A stretch of 64,000 nt of DNA from Rodentibacter sp901420285. GTDB taxonomy: Bacteria; Pseudomonadota; Gammaproteobacteria; Enterobacterales; Pasteurellaceae. The notes under the pieces are model-generated. The model was not told where the DNA came from and did no database searches. It was given only the letters and a program-made list of their open reading frames with translations. This document shows positions 8,221 to 21,305 of the stretch, one piece after another (the stretch's first letter is position 1; every line of letters begins with the position of its first letter). The stretch lies in assembly GCF_041734645.1 (NCBI RefSeq), contig NZ_CP162010.1, positions 434,001 to 498,000 on the forward strand, written 5' to 3'. Both the position numbers and the translations under genes were made by a program.

Positions 8221-10332
8221 TTGGAACTGTTTGCAGATTTAGATCGAATCATTCAAGGGTATTTGCCCGCAGATAAAATTGAATTAGTCAAACGCGCATT
8301 TGTTATCGCACGCGATGCGCACGAAGGGCAATTTCGCTCAAGTGGCGAACCTTATATTACTCATCCCGTTGCGGTGGCGTCGATTATCGCAGAAATGCAT
8401 CTGGATCACGAAGCCGTGATGGCGGCCTTGTTGCATGATGTCATTGAAGACACGCCTTACACCGAACAACAGCTGAAACAAGAATTCGGCGCCAGCGTTG
8501 CCGAAATTGTGGACGGCGTGTCGAAGCTTGATAAATTAAAATTCCGCACTCGCCAAGAGGCGCAAGTAGAAAATTTTCGTAAAATGATTTTGGCGATGAC
8601 GCGCGATATTCGAGTCGTATTGATTAAATTAGCCGACCGTACTCATAATATGCGTACACTCGGCGCATTACGTCCGGACAAGCGCCGTCGCATTGCTAAA
8701 GAAACGCTGGAAATTTATTGTCCATTGGCGCATCGCTTGGGCATTGAACACATTAAGAACGAATTGGAAGATCTTTCCTTTGAAGCCATGTATCCGCACC
8801 GCTATGAAGTGTTGAAAAAGTTAGTGGATACGGCGCGTAGCAATCGTCAAGAATTAATCGAACGCATTTCAAACGAAATCAAAGCGCGCTTGGAAAACGC
8901 TGGAATTTTCGCCCGTGTATGGGGACGAGAAAAACATCTTTACAAGATTTACCAAAAAATGCGTGCGAAAGATCAGGAATTTCATTCCATTATGGATATT
9001 TACGCGTTCCGCATTATTGTGAAAAATGCGGACGATTGTTATCGCGTATTAGGACAAATGCATAGTCTTTATAAACCGCGTCCGGGGCGTGTAAAAGATT
9101 ACATTGCGGTGCCGAAAGCTAACGGTTATCAATCTTTGCAAACATCGATGATTGGCCCGCACGGCGTGCCGGTGGAAGTGCACATTCGCACGGAAGAGAT
9201 GGAACAAGTGGCAGAAATGGGCGTAACCGCCCATTGGGTGTACAAAGAAAGCGGCAAAAATGACAGTACAACTGCGCAAATTCGTGCGCAACGTTGGTTA
9301 CAAAGTCTGGTGGAAATTCAACAAAGTGTCGGCAATTCCTTTGAATTTATCGAAAACGTCAAATCCGAATTTTTCCCGAAAGAAATTTTTGTATTTACTC
9401 CAAAAGGCCGAATCGTTGAATTGCCGAAAGGAGCGACCGCCGTGGATTTTGCTTATGCCGTACATTCTGACGTGGGGAATAGTTGCGTGGGCGTAACTGT
9501 TGAGCACAAACCTTATCCTTTATTCAAAGCGTTAGAGTCGGGCCAAACCGTTAATATTATTACGGATCCGAATGCGCATCCGAAAGCCGCGTGGTTAAAC
9601 TTTGCAGTTACGGCGCGCGCAAAAACTCGCATTCGCCATTATTTGAAACAACGCTGTAAAGATGATGCGGTGCGACTCGGGGAACGCGAATTGAGCACCG
9701 CATTGGAACCGCACACCTTGGGCGATCTTGCAATGGAGCGAATTCAAAAGGTATTAGACAAACTGAAATTATCTTCGACGGATGAACTATTACGTGAAAT
9801 TGGTTTGGGCAATCAACAGGCTGTAGCCATCGCGCATCAATTAATCGGCGAACCGATGAAAGCCAATGGAAATGACCAAGCAACGCCACTTTCAAATACG
9901 CTTATTGTTGCGCCGACATTAACGGCAAACGCGCAGTTCGCACAATGTTGCCATCCTATTCCCGGCGATCCGATAATGGGACAAAGCATGGCAAATCATG
10001 GTTTGCTGATTCATCATCAACATTGCGGCAATCTCAAACAAAATCGACACTTGATGCAAGCTAAATGGGAAAATGTGCAAAGTGCGGCCAATTTTGACGC
10101 TGAATTGCAAATCGAAATCCTAAATGAACAAAATGCTTTACCGAGTTTAATGACTGCGATTACCGCAAGCGAAAGCGGAATCCAAAATATTTGGACAGAA
10201 GAACTTGAGAGCAATTTGTTATTGGTAATTTTGCAAATTAGTGTAAAAGACACCAAACATCTAGCGAATGTTGTTCATCGCATTAAAGGCATCACCGGTG
10301 TGGTGAACGTAAAACGTAATATTAACGAATGA
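8221..10332 (+). CDS. spoT: Bifunctional (p)ppGpp synthetase/hydrolase SpoT
   Basis: 703 aa. It controls the stringent-response alarmone (p)ppGpp. The HD hydrolase domain is intact (H48 in THPV, H72-D73 in LLHDVIED); the nucleotidyltransferase (synthetase) domain occupies the middle, a TGS domain starts near residue 389 (IFVFTPKGRIVELPKGA), and an ACT domain ends the protein. The start is TTG at 8221 after a CAGGTGT box; there is no suitable ATG. The stop overlaps recG by 4 bp, and no trmH lies between them, unlike E. coli. One 11-mer copy (9694-9704) encodes Ser-Thr-Ala-Leu. Confidence 0.95.
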   Translation: MELFADLDRIIQGYLPADKIELVKRAFVIARDAHEGQFRSSGEPYITHPVAVASIIAEMHLDHEAVMAALLHDVIEDTPYTEQQLKQEFGASVAEIVDGVSKLDKLKFRTRQEAQVENFRKMILAMTRDIRVVLIKLADRTHNMRTLGALRPDKRRRIAKETLEIYCPLAHRLGIEHIKNELEDLSFEAMYPHRYEVLKKLVDTARSNRQELIERISNEIKARLENAGIFARVWGREKHLYKIYQKMRAKDQEFHSIMDIYAFRIIVKNADDCYRVLGQMHSLYKPRPGRVKDYIAVPKANGYQSLQTSMIGPHGVPVEVHIRTEEMEQVAEMGVTAHWVYKESGKNDSTTAQIRAQRWLQSLVEIQQSVGNSFEFIENVKSEFFPKEIFVFTPKGRIVELPKGATAVDFAYAVHSDVGNSCVGVTVEHKPYPLFKALESGQTVNIITDPNAHPKAAWLNFAVTARAKTRIRHYLKQRCKDDAVRLGERELSTALEPHTLGDLAMERIQKVLDKLKLSSTDELLREIGLGNQQAVAIAHQLIGEPMKANGNDQATPLSNTLIVAPTLTANAQFAQCCHPIPGDPIMGQSMANHGLLIHHQHCGNLKQNRHLMQAKWENVQSAANFDAELQIEILNEQNALPSLMTAITASESGIQNIWTEELESNLLLVILQISVKDTKHLANVVHRIKGITGVVNVKRNINE

Positions 10333-12410
10333 ATGCACGGCTTCTCAATGCGGTGCCATTGACGACACTCACCGGCGTGGGCGCAGCGATTTCCGATAAA
10401 CTTGGTAAACTCGGCATTCATAACTTGCAAGATTTGTTGTTCCATTTGCCGATTCGCTATGAAGATCGTACTCGCATCACGCCGATAGCGCAGCTCCGCC
10501 CGGAGCAATATTTTACTATTGAAGGCATGGTGCAAACCTGTGAAGTAACTTTCGGTCGCCGCCCCATTTTGTCCGTTGGTTTATCCGATGGCACCTCAAA
10601 AATTATGTTGCGTTTTTTCAATTTTAACGCGGGCATGCGCAACAGTTTTCAAATTGGCGAACGCGTGAAAGCGTTTGGCGAAGTAAAGCGTGGCCGCTTT
10701 ATGGCGGAAATTCACCATCCTGAATATCAAATCGTCCGCGATAAAGCATCGCTTGAGTTGGAAGAAACGCTGACACCGATTTATTCGACCACCGAAGGGC
10801 TCAAACAAAATTTATTACGAAAATTAATGGATCAAGCATTGGCGCTGCTTGACAACGTGCAGATTGCGGAAATTTTGCCTCATGAATTAAATCCGCATCA
10901 GTTCAGTTTAAAAGAAGCGCTTCATTTACTACATCGTCCACCGCCAGACATTTCGCTTGAAATATTAGAACAAGGCAAGCATCCCGCTCAACAAAGACTG
11001 ATTTTTGAAGAATTGCTCGCACATAATCTCGCCATGCAAAAAGTTCGATTGGGAATGCAGCAGTTTTTAGCTTTACCTTTGCGAGATCAAACGGATTTAA
11101 AACAACGATTTTTAGCCGGCTTATCTTTCCGTCCCACTGAGGCGCAAACGCGCGTGGTCGGCGATATAGAACAAGATCTAGCGAAAAATTTCCCAATGAT
11201 GCGTCTGGTGCAAGGCGATGTGGGATCCGGTAAAACGTTGGTCGCTGCGTTAGCTGCCTTGACTGCGATTGATAATGGTAAACAAGTGGCGTTAATGGCA
11301 CCGACAGAAATTTTAGCCGAGCAGCATGCCGATAATTTCCGCCATTGGTTTGAACCTTTGGGTATCAATGTGGGTTGGCTTGCCGGAAAAGTAAAAGGCA
11401 AGGCGCGCCGGGCAGAGCTTGAAAAGATCAAGAGTGGTGCGATGCAAATAGTAGTCGGCACGCATGCGCTTTTCCAAGAGGGCGTGGAGTTCGCTGAGCT
11501 TGCCTTAGTTATCATTGACGAACAGCACCGCTTTGGAGTTCACCAACGCTTGATGCTACGCGAAAAAGGAGAAAAAGCAGGATTTTATCCGCATCAACTG
11601 ATTATGACTGCAACGCCGATTCCGCGAACTTTAGCAATGACGGTGTATGCGGATTTGGACACATCAATTATTGATGAATTACCGCCGGGTCGCTCGCCAA
11701 TTACTACGGTCGTTATTTCGGAAGACCGTCGTGCCGAAATCGTGGAGCGAGTGAAAGAAGCCTGTGTGAAGGAAAGGCGACAAGCCTATTGGGTATGCAC
11801 GCTGATTGATGAATCGGAAGTGTTGGAGGCGCAAGCCGCTGAAGCTATTTGCGAAGATTTAACGAAAGCTTTGCCGATGTTGAAAATTGGCTTAGTTCAT
11901 GGGCGCATGAAAGCGCAAGAAAAGCAGGTTGTGATGAGACAGTTTAAGCATGCCGAACTGGATGTTTTAGTTGCCACAACAGTCATTGAAGTCGGGGTGG
12001 ATGTACCGAATGCGAGTTTAATGATTATTGAAAATGCCGAACGGTTAGGATTATCACAACTTCATCAATTACGCGGACGCGTGGGGCGTGGAAGCACCGC
12101 ATCTTTCTGTGTTCTGATGTATAAATCGCCACTTGGAAAAATTTCTCAAAAACGCTTGCAAGTATTGCGCGATAGCCAAGATGGCTTTGTGATTTCGGAG
12201 AAAGATTTGGAAATTCGCGGGCCGGGTGAGGTGCTTGGTACAAAGCAAACTGGTGTGGCGGAATTTAAGGTAGCGAATTTAATGCGCGATCGCAAAATGA
12301 TTCCAATGGTGCAGCATTACGCAAAAGTGCTAATTCAGAAATATCCCGATATAGCGGATTGTTTGATTCAACGTTGGCTGAATAATAAGGAAATTTACTC
12401 GAACGCTTAA
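10329..12410 (+). CDS. recG: ATP-dependent DNA helicase RecG
   Basis: 693 aa, family-typical. RecG remodels stalled forks and branched recombination intermediates. An N-terminal wedge/OB domain is followed by the helicase core with Walker A GDVGSGKT at about 296-303 and the family-specific DEQH box at 397-400, then motif VI QLRGRVGRG. Its ATG overlaps the spoT stop (ATGA), so the two are translationally coupled. Two near-copies of the interspersed motif lie at about 10347 and 12085. Confidence 0.97.
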   Translation: MNARLLNAVPLTTLTGVGAAISDKLGKLGIHNLQDLLFHLPIRYEDRTRITPIAQLRPEQYFTIEGMVQTCEVTFGRRPILSVGLSDGTSKIMLRFFNFNAGMRNSFQIGERVKAFGEVKRGRFMAEIHHPEYQIVRDKASLELEETLTPIYSTTEGLKQNLLRKLMDQALALLDNVQIAEILPHELNPHQFSLKEALHLLHRPPPDISLEILEQGKHPAQQRLIFEELLAHNLAMQKVRLGMQQFLALPLRDQTDLKQRFLAGLSFRPTEAQTRVVGDIEQDLAKNFPMMRLVQGDVGSGKTLVAALAALTAIDNGKQVALMAPTEILAEQHADNFRHWFEPLGINVGWLAGKVKGKARRAELEKIKSGAMQIVVGTHALFQEGVEFAELALVIIDEQHRFGVHQRLMLREKGEKAGFYPHQLIMTATPIPRTLAMTVYADLDTSIIDELPPGRSPITTVVISEDRRAEIVERVKEACVKERRQAYWVCTLIDESEVLEAQAAEAICEDLTKALPMLKIGLVHGRMKAQEKQVVMRQFKHAELDVLVATTVIEVGVDVPNASLMIIENAERLGLSQLHQLRGRVGRGSTASFCVLMYKSPLGKISQKRLQVLRDSQDGFVISEKDLEIRGPGEVLGTKQTGVAEFKVANLMRDRKMIPMVQHYAKVLIQKYPDIADCLIQRWLNNKEIYSNA

Positions 12411-12437
12411 GCGTGTGATCGGTTTTGGAAAAGTTTT

Positions 12438-13247
12438 ATGGCGATAAAAAAACAACCTACAGTACTTTTTTTTGATTCTGGTATGGGCGGATTAAGCGTT
12501 TACAAAGAAGCTAAAAAATTGTCACCCGATTGTCATTATTTGTATTGCTTTGACAATGCAGGCTTTCCTTACTCCGAGAAGTCAGAAGAGGAAATTATTG
12601 CGCGTACGTTAAATGTCTGTCAGAGCATTAATGAGAAATTTCCGCTTGATGCTATCGTAATTGCCTGTAATACCGCCAGTACCGTCGTATTGCCGCCTCT
12701 GCGCGAAAGATTTTCTATTCCGGTCGTTGGTACGGTGCCAGCTATTAAGCCGGCTGCGCAAAGATCACAAACAAAACATATTGGATTATTAGCGACTAAA
12801 GGTACGGTAAAACGGGAATATGTAAACGATTTAATTGAGCGTTTCGCACCGCATTGCAAGGTTGAAAAATTAGGCTCGACAATATTGGTGGAAATCGCCG
12901 AACAGAAAATTCAAGGACAATCGGTCGATCTTATCGCTTTGAGTAACGAGCTTAAGCCTTGGAAAAATATGGCGGATTTAGATACGATTTGTTTAGGTTG
13001 TACGCATTTTCCACTGATTAAAGATGAAATTCAAATTTGCTTGCCGCAAGTGAGAAATTTTATGGATCCTGGCTACGCGATTGCAAAACGTTTAAAACAT
13101 TTGCTTGAGGACGCTGAAATAAATTCAGAAAAAAGACTGCCACAAGTTAATCAAGTTTTTAGCACAAAAGAACTGGAAAATCCGGAGAAATTAAAATCAG
13201 CGTTATTATTGTGGGGATTTAAGGAATTAAACTTGTTGAATGAGTGA
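12438..13247 (+). CDS. murI: Glutamate racemase MurI
   Basis: 269 aa. It makes D-glutamate for peptidoglycan. The substrate loop FDSGMGGLSV is near the N-terminus and the two catalytic cysteines are C77 (ACNTAS) and C188 (GCTHFPL). It starts 27 bp after recG and ends about 340 bp before the 16S gene; murI next to an rRNA operon is also the arrangement in E. coli. Confidence 0.96.
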   Translation: MAIKKQPTVLFFDSGMGGLSVYKEAKKLSPDCHYLYCFDNAGFPYSEKSEEEIIARTLNVCQSINEKFPLDAIVIACNTASTVVLPPLRERFSIPVVGTVPAIKPAAQRSQTKHIGLLATKGTVKREYVNDLIERFAPHCKVEKLGSTILVEIAEQKIQGQSVDLIALSNELKPWKNMADLDTICLGCTHFPLIKDEIQICLPQVRNFMDPGYAIAKRLKHLLEDAEINSEKRLPQVNQVFSTKELENPEKLKSALLLWGFKELNLLNE

Positions 13248-13279
13248 ATATTTTATCGTTTTGGTGTTTTTGTAGGCAA

Positions 13280-13351
13280 AAAGTAAGTTTTTTTCAATTT
13301 TTTTTGTAAAAAGTGCTTGCGCGAGGTTAGAAAATTCCTATAATACGCGGC
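13280..13351 (+). promoter_or_regulatory. rRNA operon promoter with AT-rich UP element
   Basis: -35 TTGCGC (13317-13322), a 16-bp spacer and a perfect -10 TATAAT (13339-13344). Upstream, 13283-13312 is a T/A-tract UP-like element. The bases after the -10 are GC-rich (ACGCGGCAC), the discriminator type that makes rRNA promoters sensitive to ppGpp. Transcription should begin near 13351. Confidence 0.85.
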
Positions 13352-13354
13352 ACA

Positions 13355-13407
13355 CAACGACGCATGGTTGTGAAATAGTCAAATTTACACATGCGTCGTT
13401 GTTTTTT
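13355..13407 (+). other. 12-bp perfect hairpin in the rRNA leader
   Basis: CAACGACGCATG (13355-13366) and CATGCGTCGTTG (13390-13401) pair perfectly around a 23-nt loop and are followed by TTTTTTG, then at once by boxA. It has the form of an intrinsic terminator placed just before the antitermination signal. Confidence 0.7.
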
Positions 13408-13419
13408 GCTCTTTAACAA
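13408..13419 (+). promoter_or_regulatory. boxA antitermination site of the rRNA leader
   Basis: TGCTCTTTAACA matches the bacterial rRNA boxA core. NusB/NusE loading here allows antiterminated transcription of the untranslated operon. A second boxA-like site lies in the 16S-23S spacer. Confidence 0.85.
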
Positions 13420-13589
13420 CGAATCAGACAATCTGTGTGGGCACTTGTTGATTGACTTGTTTTAAAACTATTTTTAATTTTGAAGTCTTAATAGGTGCTA
13501 ACTAGAAATTCATAAAACTTACTTTTAATTTAATTTATAAGTAGAGAAGCGAAAACTTTTAGCAAGCAGAATATTGAGCGATTGAACTT

Positions 13590-15130
<1,541 letters not shown>

Positions 15131-15207
15131 CCAAAAATGAGCGACAGCGAGTGTTCACACAGATTGTCTGGTGTATTGTAGACAAATGAGCAGAAGAAAC
15201 TACCCTT

Positions 15208-15284
<77 letters not shown>

Positions 15285-15327
15285 CTCTGACGAGTGAGTG
15301 AAGTGGAAGCGGTAGTGATGATGAAAT

Positions 15328-15403
15328 GGGGATATAGCTCAGCTGGGAGAGCGCCTGCCTTGCACGCAGGAGGTCAGCGGTTCGATCCCGCTTATCTCCA
15401 CCA
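15328..15403 (+). tRNA. alaT: tRNA-Ala (TGC anticodon)
   Basis: 76 nt. Acceptor arms GGGGATA and TATCTCC pair with a G3-U70 wobble, the identity element read by alanyl-tRNA synthetase. The anticodon is TGC and CCA is encoded. It lies 43 bp after tRNA-Ile. Confidence 0.97.
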
Positions 15404-15679
15404 GTTATCATCGTTAAGTAAATTTTAAAATGTACTATAAGTTTCAAAATATAGTAAAAGTTTATTTAACGATAATAACTAAAAAATTTTATCAAACTGT
15501 TCTTTAAAAAATTGGAAACAAGCTAAAAACGAGAGATTTTCGAAAGAAAGTCTGAGTAAAACAAAATAACGACATGTTTTGTTAAAAACTCTGAATTGAA
15601 CAAAAGCAATTTAAGAGTGTTAGTTGAATTAAAGATAGCTATTAAATGCAAATCGTAAGAAGAGCATTTGAGGTTGTAT
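15404..15679 (+). other. Spacer between tRNA-Ala and 23S, with boxA-like site
   Basis: No gene. TGTTCTTTAAAA at 15498-15509 resembles boxA and would reload antitermination factors before 23S. Its end (GTTGTATAGTTAAGC, 15673-15687) is perfectly complementary to 18567-18581, the 23S processing stem. Confidence 0.75.
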
Positions 15680-18575
<2,896 letters not shown>

Positions 18576-18746
18576 TACAACGCTCAAATGTTTTTAGGAG
18601 AGCAGTGAAGCTAACGAAAAAAACGAAACGAAACAAAACAGAATAAAAGTTTAGCTTGTAGCCAATAAAAGTGCGCATAAAGCATAAAGACGACAAAGAC
18701 CAAGACATAAAGCTAACGTTCAAGGTCTAAAGTCTAAAACCGAATA
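18576..18746 (+). other. 23S-5S spacer
   Basis: 171 bp, A-rich, without a tRNA or open frame I can support. It contains loosely repeated AAAACGAAACGAAAC-type sequence. Confidence 0.6.
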
Positions 18747-18866
18747 ATCCTGGCGGCGATAGAGCGGTGGTTCCACCTGACCCCATACCGAACTCAGAAG
18801 TGAAACGCCGAAATGCCGATGGTAGTGTGGGGCTTCCCCATGTGAGAGTAGGGCACCGCCAGGTAG
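18747..18866 (+). rRNA. rrf: 5S ribosomal RNA
   Basis: 120 nt. CCTGGCGGC at the 5' end pairs with GCCAGG near the 3' end, and the internal CCGAACTCAGAAGTGAAACGCCG block is conserved. It ends the operon; no distal tRNA follows. Confidence 0.96.
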
Positions 18867-18876
18867 ATATGAAAGG

Positions 18877-18907
18877 AACCCCGGTCAGAAGGCCGGGGTT
18901 TTTTATT
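18877..18907 (+). terminator. Terminator of the rRNA operon
   Basis: AACCCCGGTC (18877-18886), loop AGAA, GGCCGGGGTT (18891-18900), then TTTTTATT. A strong stem right after 5S. Confidence 0.93.
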
Positions 18908-19174
18908 GGCGAAAAATCGCAAAAGGGGAGAAAGACAAATAGCCGAAGATAAACGGCCCAAGACAAGTGGCTGAAGACAAGCGGTCGTGAAGCGCAGCGA
19001 GGAAACGGAAATGCGGCATTCTTCATATTCATCGCATAAACAAATCACCAAGCCGCTCCAATGCGGTGCTCAAACCGATGTTTAATTCTGTGGTTTACCT
19101 AATATAGAAGTTACCCCCCATCATTACTGTGAAAATGTTAGAATAACTCAACTCCTTCATTTCATTTTACCTCT
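18908..19174. other. Intergenic region between 5S and arcB
   Basis: No supportable gene. It holds one interspersed 11-mer (19060-19070) and one ACAAGCGGT (18977-18985), which is the core of the A. pleuropneumoniae-type uptake sequence. The arcB promoter must lie in the last 100 bp, but I cannot place it firmly. Confidence 0.6.
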
Positions 19175-21013
19175 ATGAAAAACTTAAAATATTTTGCACG
19201 TCGCTATGTAGATTGGGTAATTCGGCTCGGTCGCGTTCGATTCTCTTTACTCGGCCTGGTTATTTTGGCGGTCTTAGCATTAAGTGCACAAATTTTATTA
19301 AGCTTTTTTATTACCAATCAAATTGATTGGCGGGATGTGGTTCGCTCTATTATTTTTGGTCTTTTTACCGCGCCTTTTGTCATTTATTTTTTCACGCTTT
19401 TAGTCGAACAATTAGAGCGATCTCGCCTTGACCTTTCTAAAACGGTTTCTCGTTTGCAAAATGAAATTTTGGAGAGAATTCAAGCGGAGCAGAAACTTTC
19501 CATTGCGCTTAATAATTTAGAAAAAAGTAACCGGGATAAAGGTACTTTACTTGCAACTATTAGCCACGAGCTGCGCACACCGCTTAACGGAATTATCGGG
19601 TTGAGTCGTATTTTATTAGATGATCAACTTTCGGCACAGCAGCGTAATTACCTTAAAACCATCAATATTAGCGCGGTTAGTTTGGGATATATTTTTAGCG
19701 ATATTATTGATTTGGATAAATTTGATACTCAACGGTTAGAACTTAATTTCCAGCCGACGGATTTGAATTCGCTGTTAAATGATATTCAGAATTTTGCCAT
19801 ACTGATGAGCGAACCTAAAAATCTTCAGTTTTCTTTGGAAATTACTTCAGAATTACCGGACTCGCTTTATTTGGATCGTGCAAGATTAAGTCAAATTTTG
19901 TGGAATTTGATTAGTAATGCGGCGAAGTTTACTGAAAAAGGCAAAATTACTTTGCAGGTTAGCGCTCCGGAAAACGACGTTTATCAATTTAGCGTAATCG
20001 ATACGGGAAGCGGTATTGCGCCATGCGAGTTAGATAATATTTTTAAAATGTATTATCAAGTTAAGGAAAACGCAAATCGCTCTTCCGGTAGCGGGATTGG
20101 TCTTGCTATCTCAAAAAATTTGGCACGTTTAATGGGCGGCGATTTGCATGTAAAAAGTCGCCTTGGTAGCGGCTCCACTTTTGATTTAACCATTCGTGCC
20201 AAAAAAAGCGAACCAATAAGGGATAATTCGCTGTTACAGTCGTCATTGCATTTGTCGGTGTTGCTTGTGGAAGATATCAAACTCAATGTTATCGTGGCAA
20301 AAAGTGCACTGGAGAAATTAGGGCATCATGTGGACGTGGCGATGAATGGGCAGGAAGCAATTTATTTATTTGAGCGTAATACTTACGACATTGTTTTATT
20401 AGATATTAAATTACCCGATATGTCGGGTTTTGATATTGCCGAGCATTTCCGTCAGAAATATGAGGACGGCATTTATGATTTTCTTCCGCCACTTGTAGCT
20501 TTTACCGCAAATGTGATGCAAACCGAGCAAGAATATCTGGCCAAAGGGCTGGATGCGGTGCTGCGCAAGCCACTCGCCTTAGGAGAACTGCGGCATTGTT
20601 TATATCGTTTTTTTGCCGAGGAAATGGAACCTTCTTCTGTACAAACGGCATTTACGGATAAAAGTCAGCATCAAACTCTAAACACGGAACTTATCGGCTT
20701 ATTAGGTAAAACGCAAATGGCGCAGAATTTGGCATTATTCAAACAAATGATGCCAAATTATTTAAGTGAATTGCACCAAACTTTTAACGCTTATCGACAA
20801 AATCATTATTTAGCCGAACAAGTGGCCGATCTCGCCCATAAAATTAAAGGCGCGGCGGCATCTGTGGGCCTGTTAACCGTTCAAGGTTGGGCGGAGAAAA
20901 TGCAGCATAATGAAGCCGAAGATTGGCGTTGGAGCATCGAATTATGGCTTAATAAATTGGATGAAACTTGGCAAGACAATGTGAAGGAATTAGAAGATTA
21001 TTTAAACATCTAG
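19175..21013 (+). CDS. arcB: Aerobic respiration control sensor kinase ArcB, short form
   Basis: 612 aa. It is a tripartite hybrid sensor kinase that phosphorylates ArcA under low oxygen. Two membrane segments lie at about 24-46 and 58-77, then a coiled linker, the H-box HELRTPLNG with H131, an ATPase domain, a receiver with D410 (LLDIKLPDMSG) and an HPt domain with H555 (LAHKIKGAAASVGL). E. coli ArcB is about 778 aa; the PAS linker and its redox-active cysteines are absent here, and residues 1-140 contain no Cys at all. H. influenzae has the same short form as I recall. Confidence 0.94.
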   Translation: MKNLKYFARRYVDWVIRLGRVRFSLLGLVILAVLALSAQILLSFFITNQIDWRDVVRSIIFGLFTAPFVIYFFTLLVEQLERSRLDLSKTVSRLQNEILERIQAEQKLSIALNNLEKSNRDKGTLLATISHELRTPLNGIIGLSRILLDDQLSAQQRNYLKTINISAVSLGYIFSDIIDLDKFDTQRLELNFQPTDLNSLLNDIQNFAILMSEPKNLQFSLEITSELPDSLYLDRARLSQILWNLISNAAKFTEKGKITLQVSAPENDVYQFSVIDTGSGIAPCELDNIFKMYYQVKENANRSSGSGIGLAISKNLARLMGGDLHVKSRLGSGSTFDLTIRAKKSEPIRDNSLLQSSLHLSVLLVEDIKLNVIVAKSALEKLGHHVDVAMNGQEAIYLFERNTYDIVLLDIKLPDMSGFDIAEHFRQKYEDGIYDFLPPLVAFTANVMQTEQEYLAKGLDAVLRKPLALGELRHCLYRFFAEEMEPSSVQTAFTDKSQHQTLNTELIGLLGKTQMAQNLALFKQMMPNYLSELHQTFNAYRQNHYLAEQVADLAHKIKGAAASVGLLTVQGWAEKMQHNEAEDWRWSIELWLNKLDETWQDNVKELEDYLNI

Positions 21014-21305
21014 AAAATAGCCACATTTTTTAGAGCAAAAAATAGTTATTTTTTAAGTACCTTCTACTTTTCATCTAAAAATAAGGGTTTGATGCGCTTT
21101 TATTATTTAATCCATGAAAGTATTACGCAAAGAATACCCATCCACTAGCCAAAATACTCAAGTCGAATAAACCAAAAATAATTACCATTAGGTTGACAGC
21201 CTGCTTTGATCGAAACAAATGTTACGTCGTGGAGTCCTTGTACTTCGCCGTTTTTTGCTAGCTAAAATTTTCGCTGAAATGAGAAGAATTTGTTGAGGAT
21301 TCTTT
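21014..21305. other. Intergenic region between arcB and tmcA
   Basis: 292 bp of AT-rich sequence. I see no open frame, no motif copy and no clear terminator. Confidence 0.5.
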
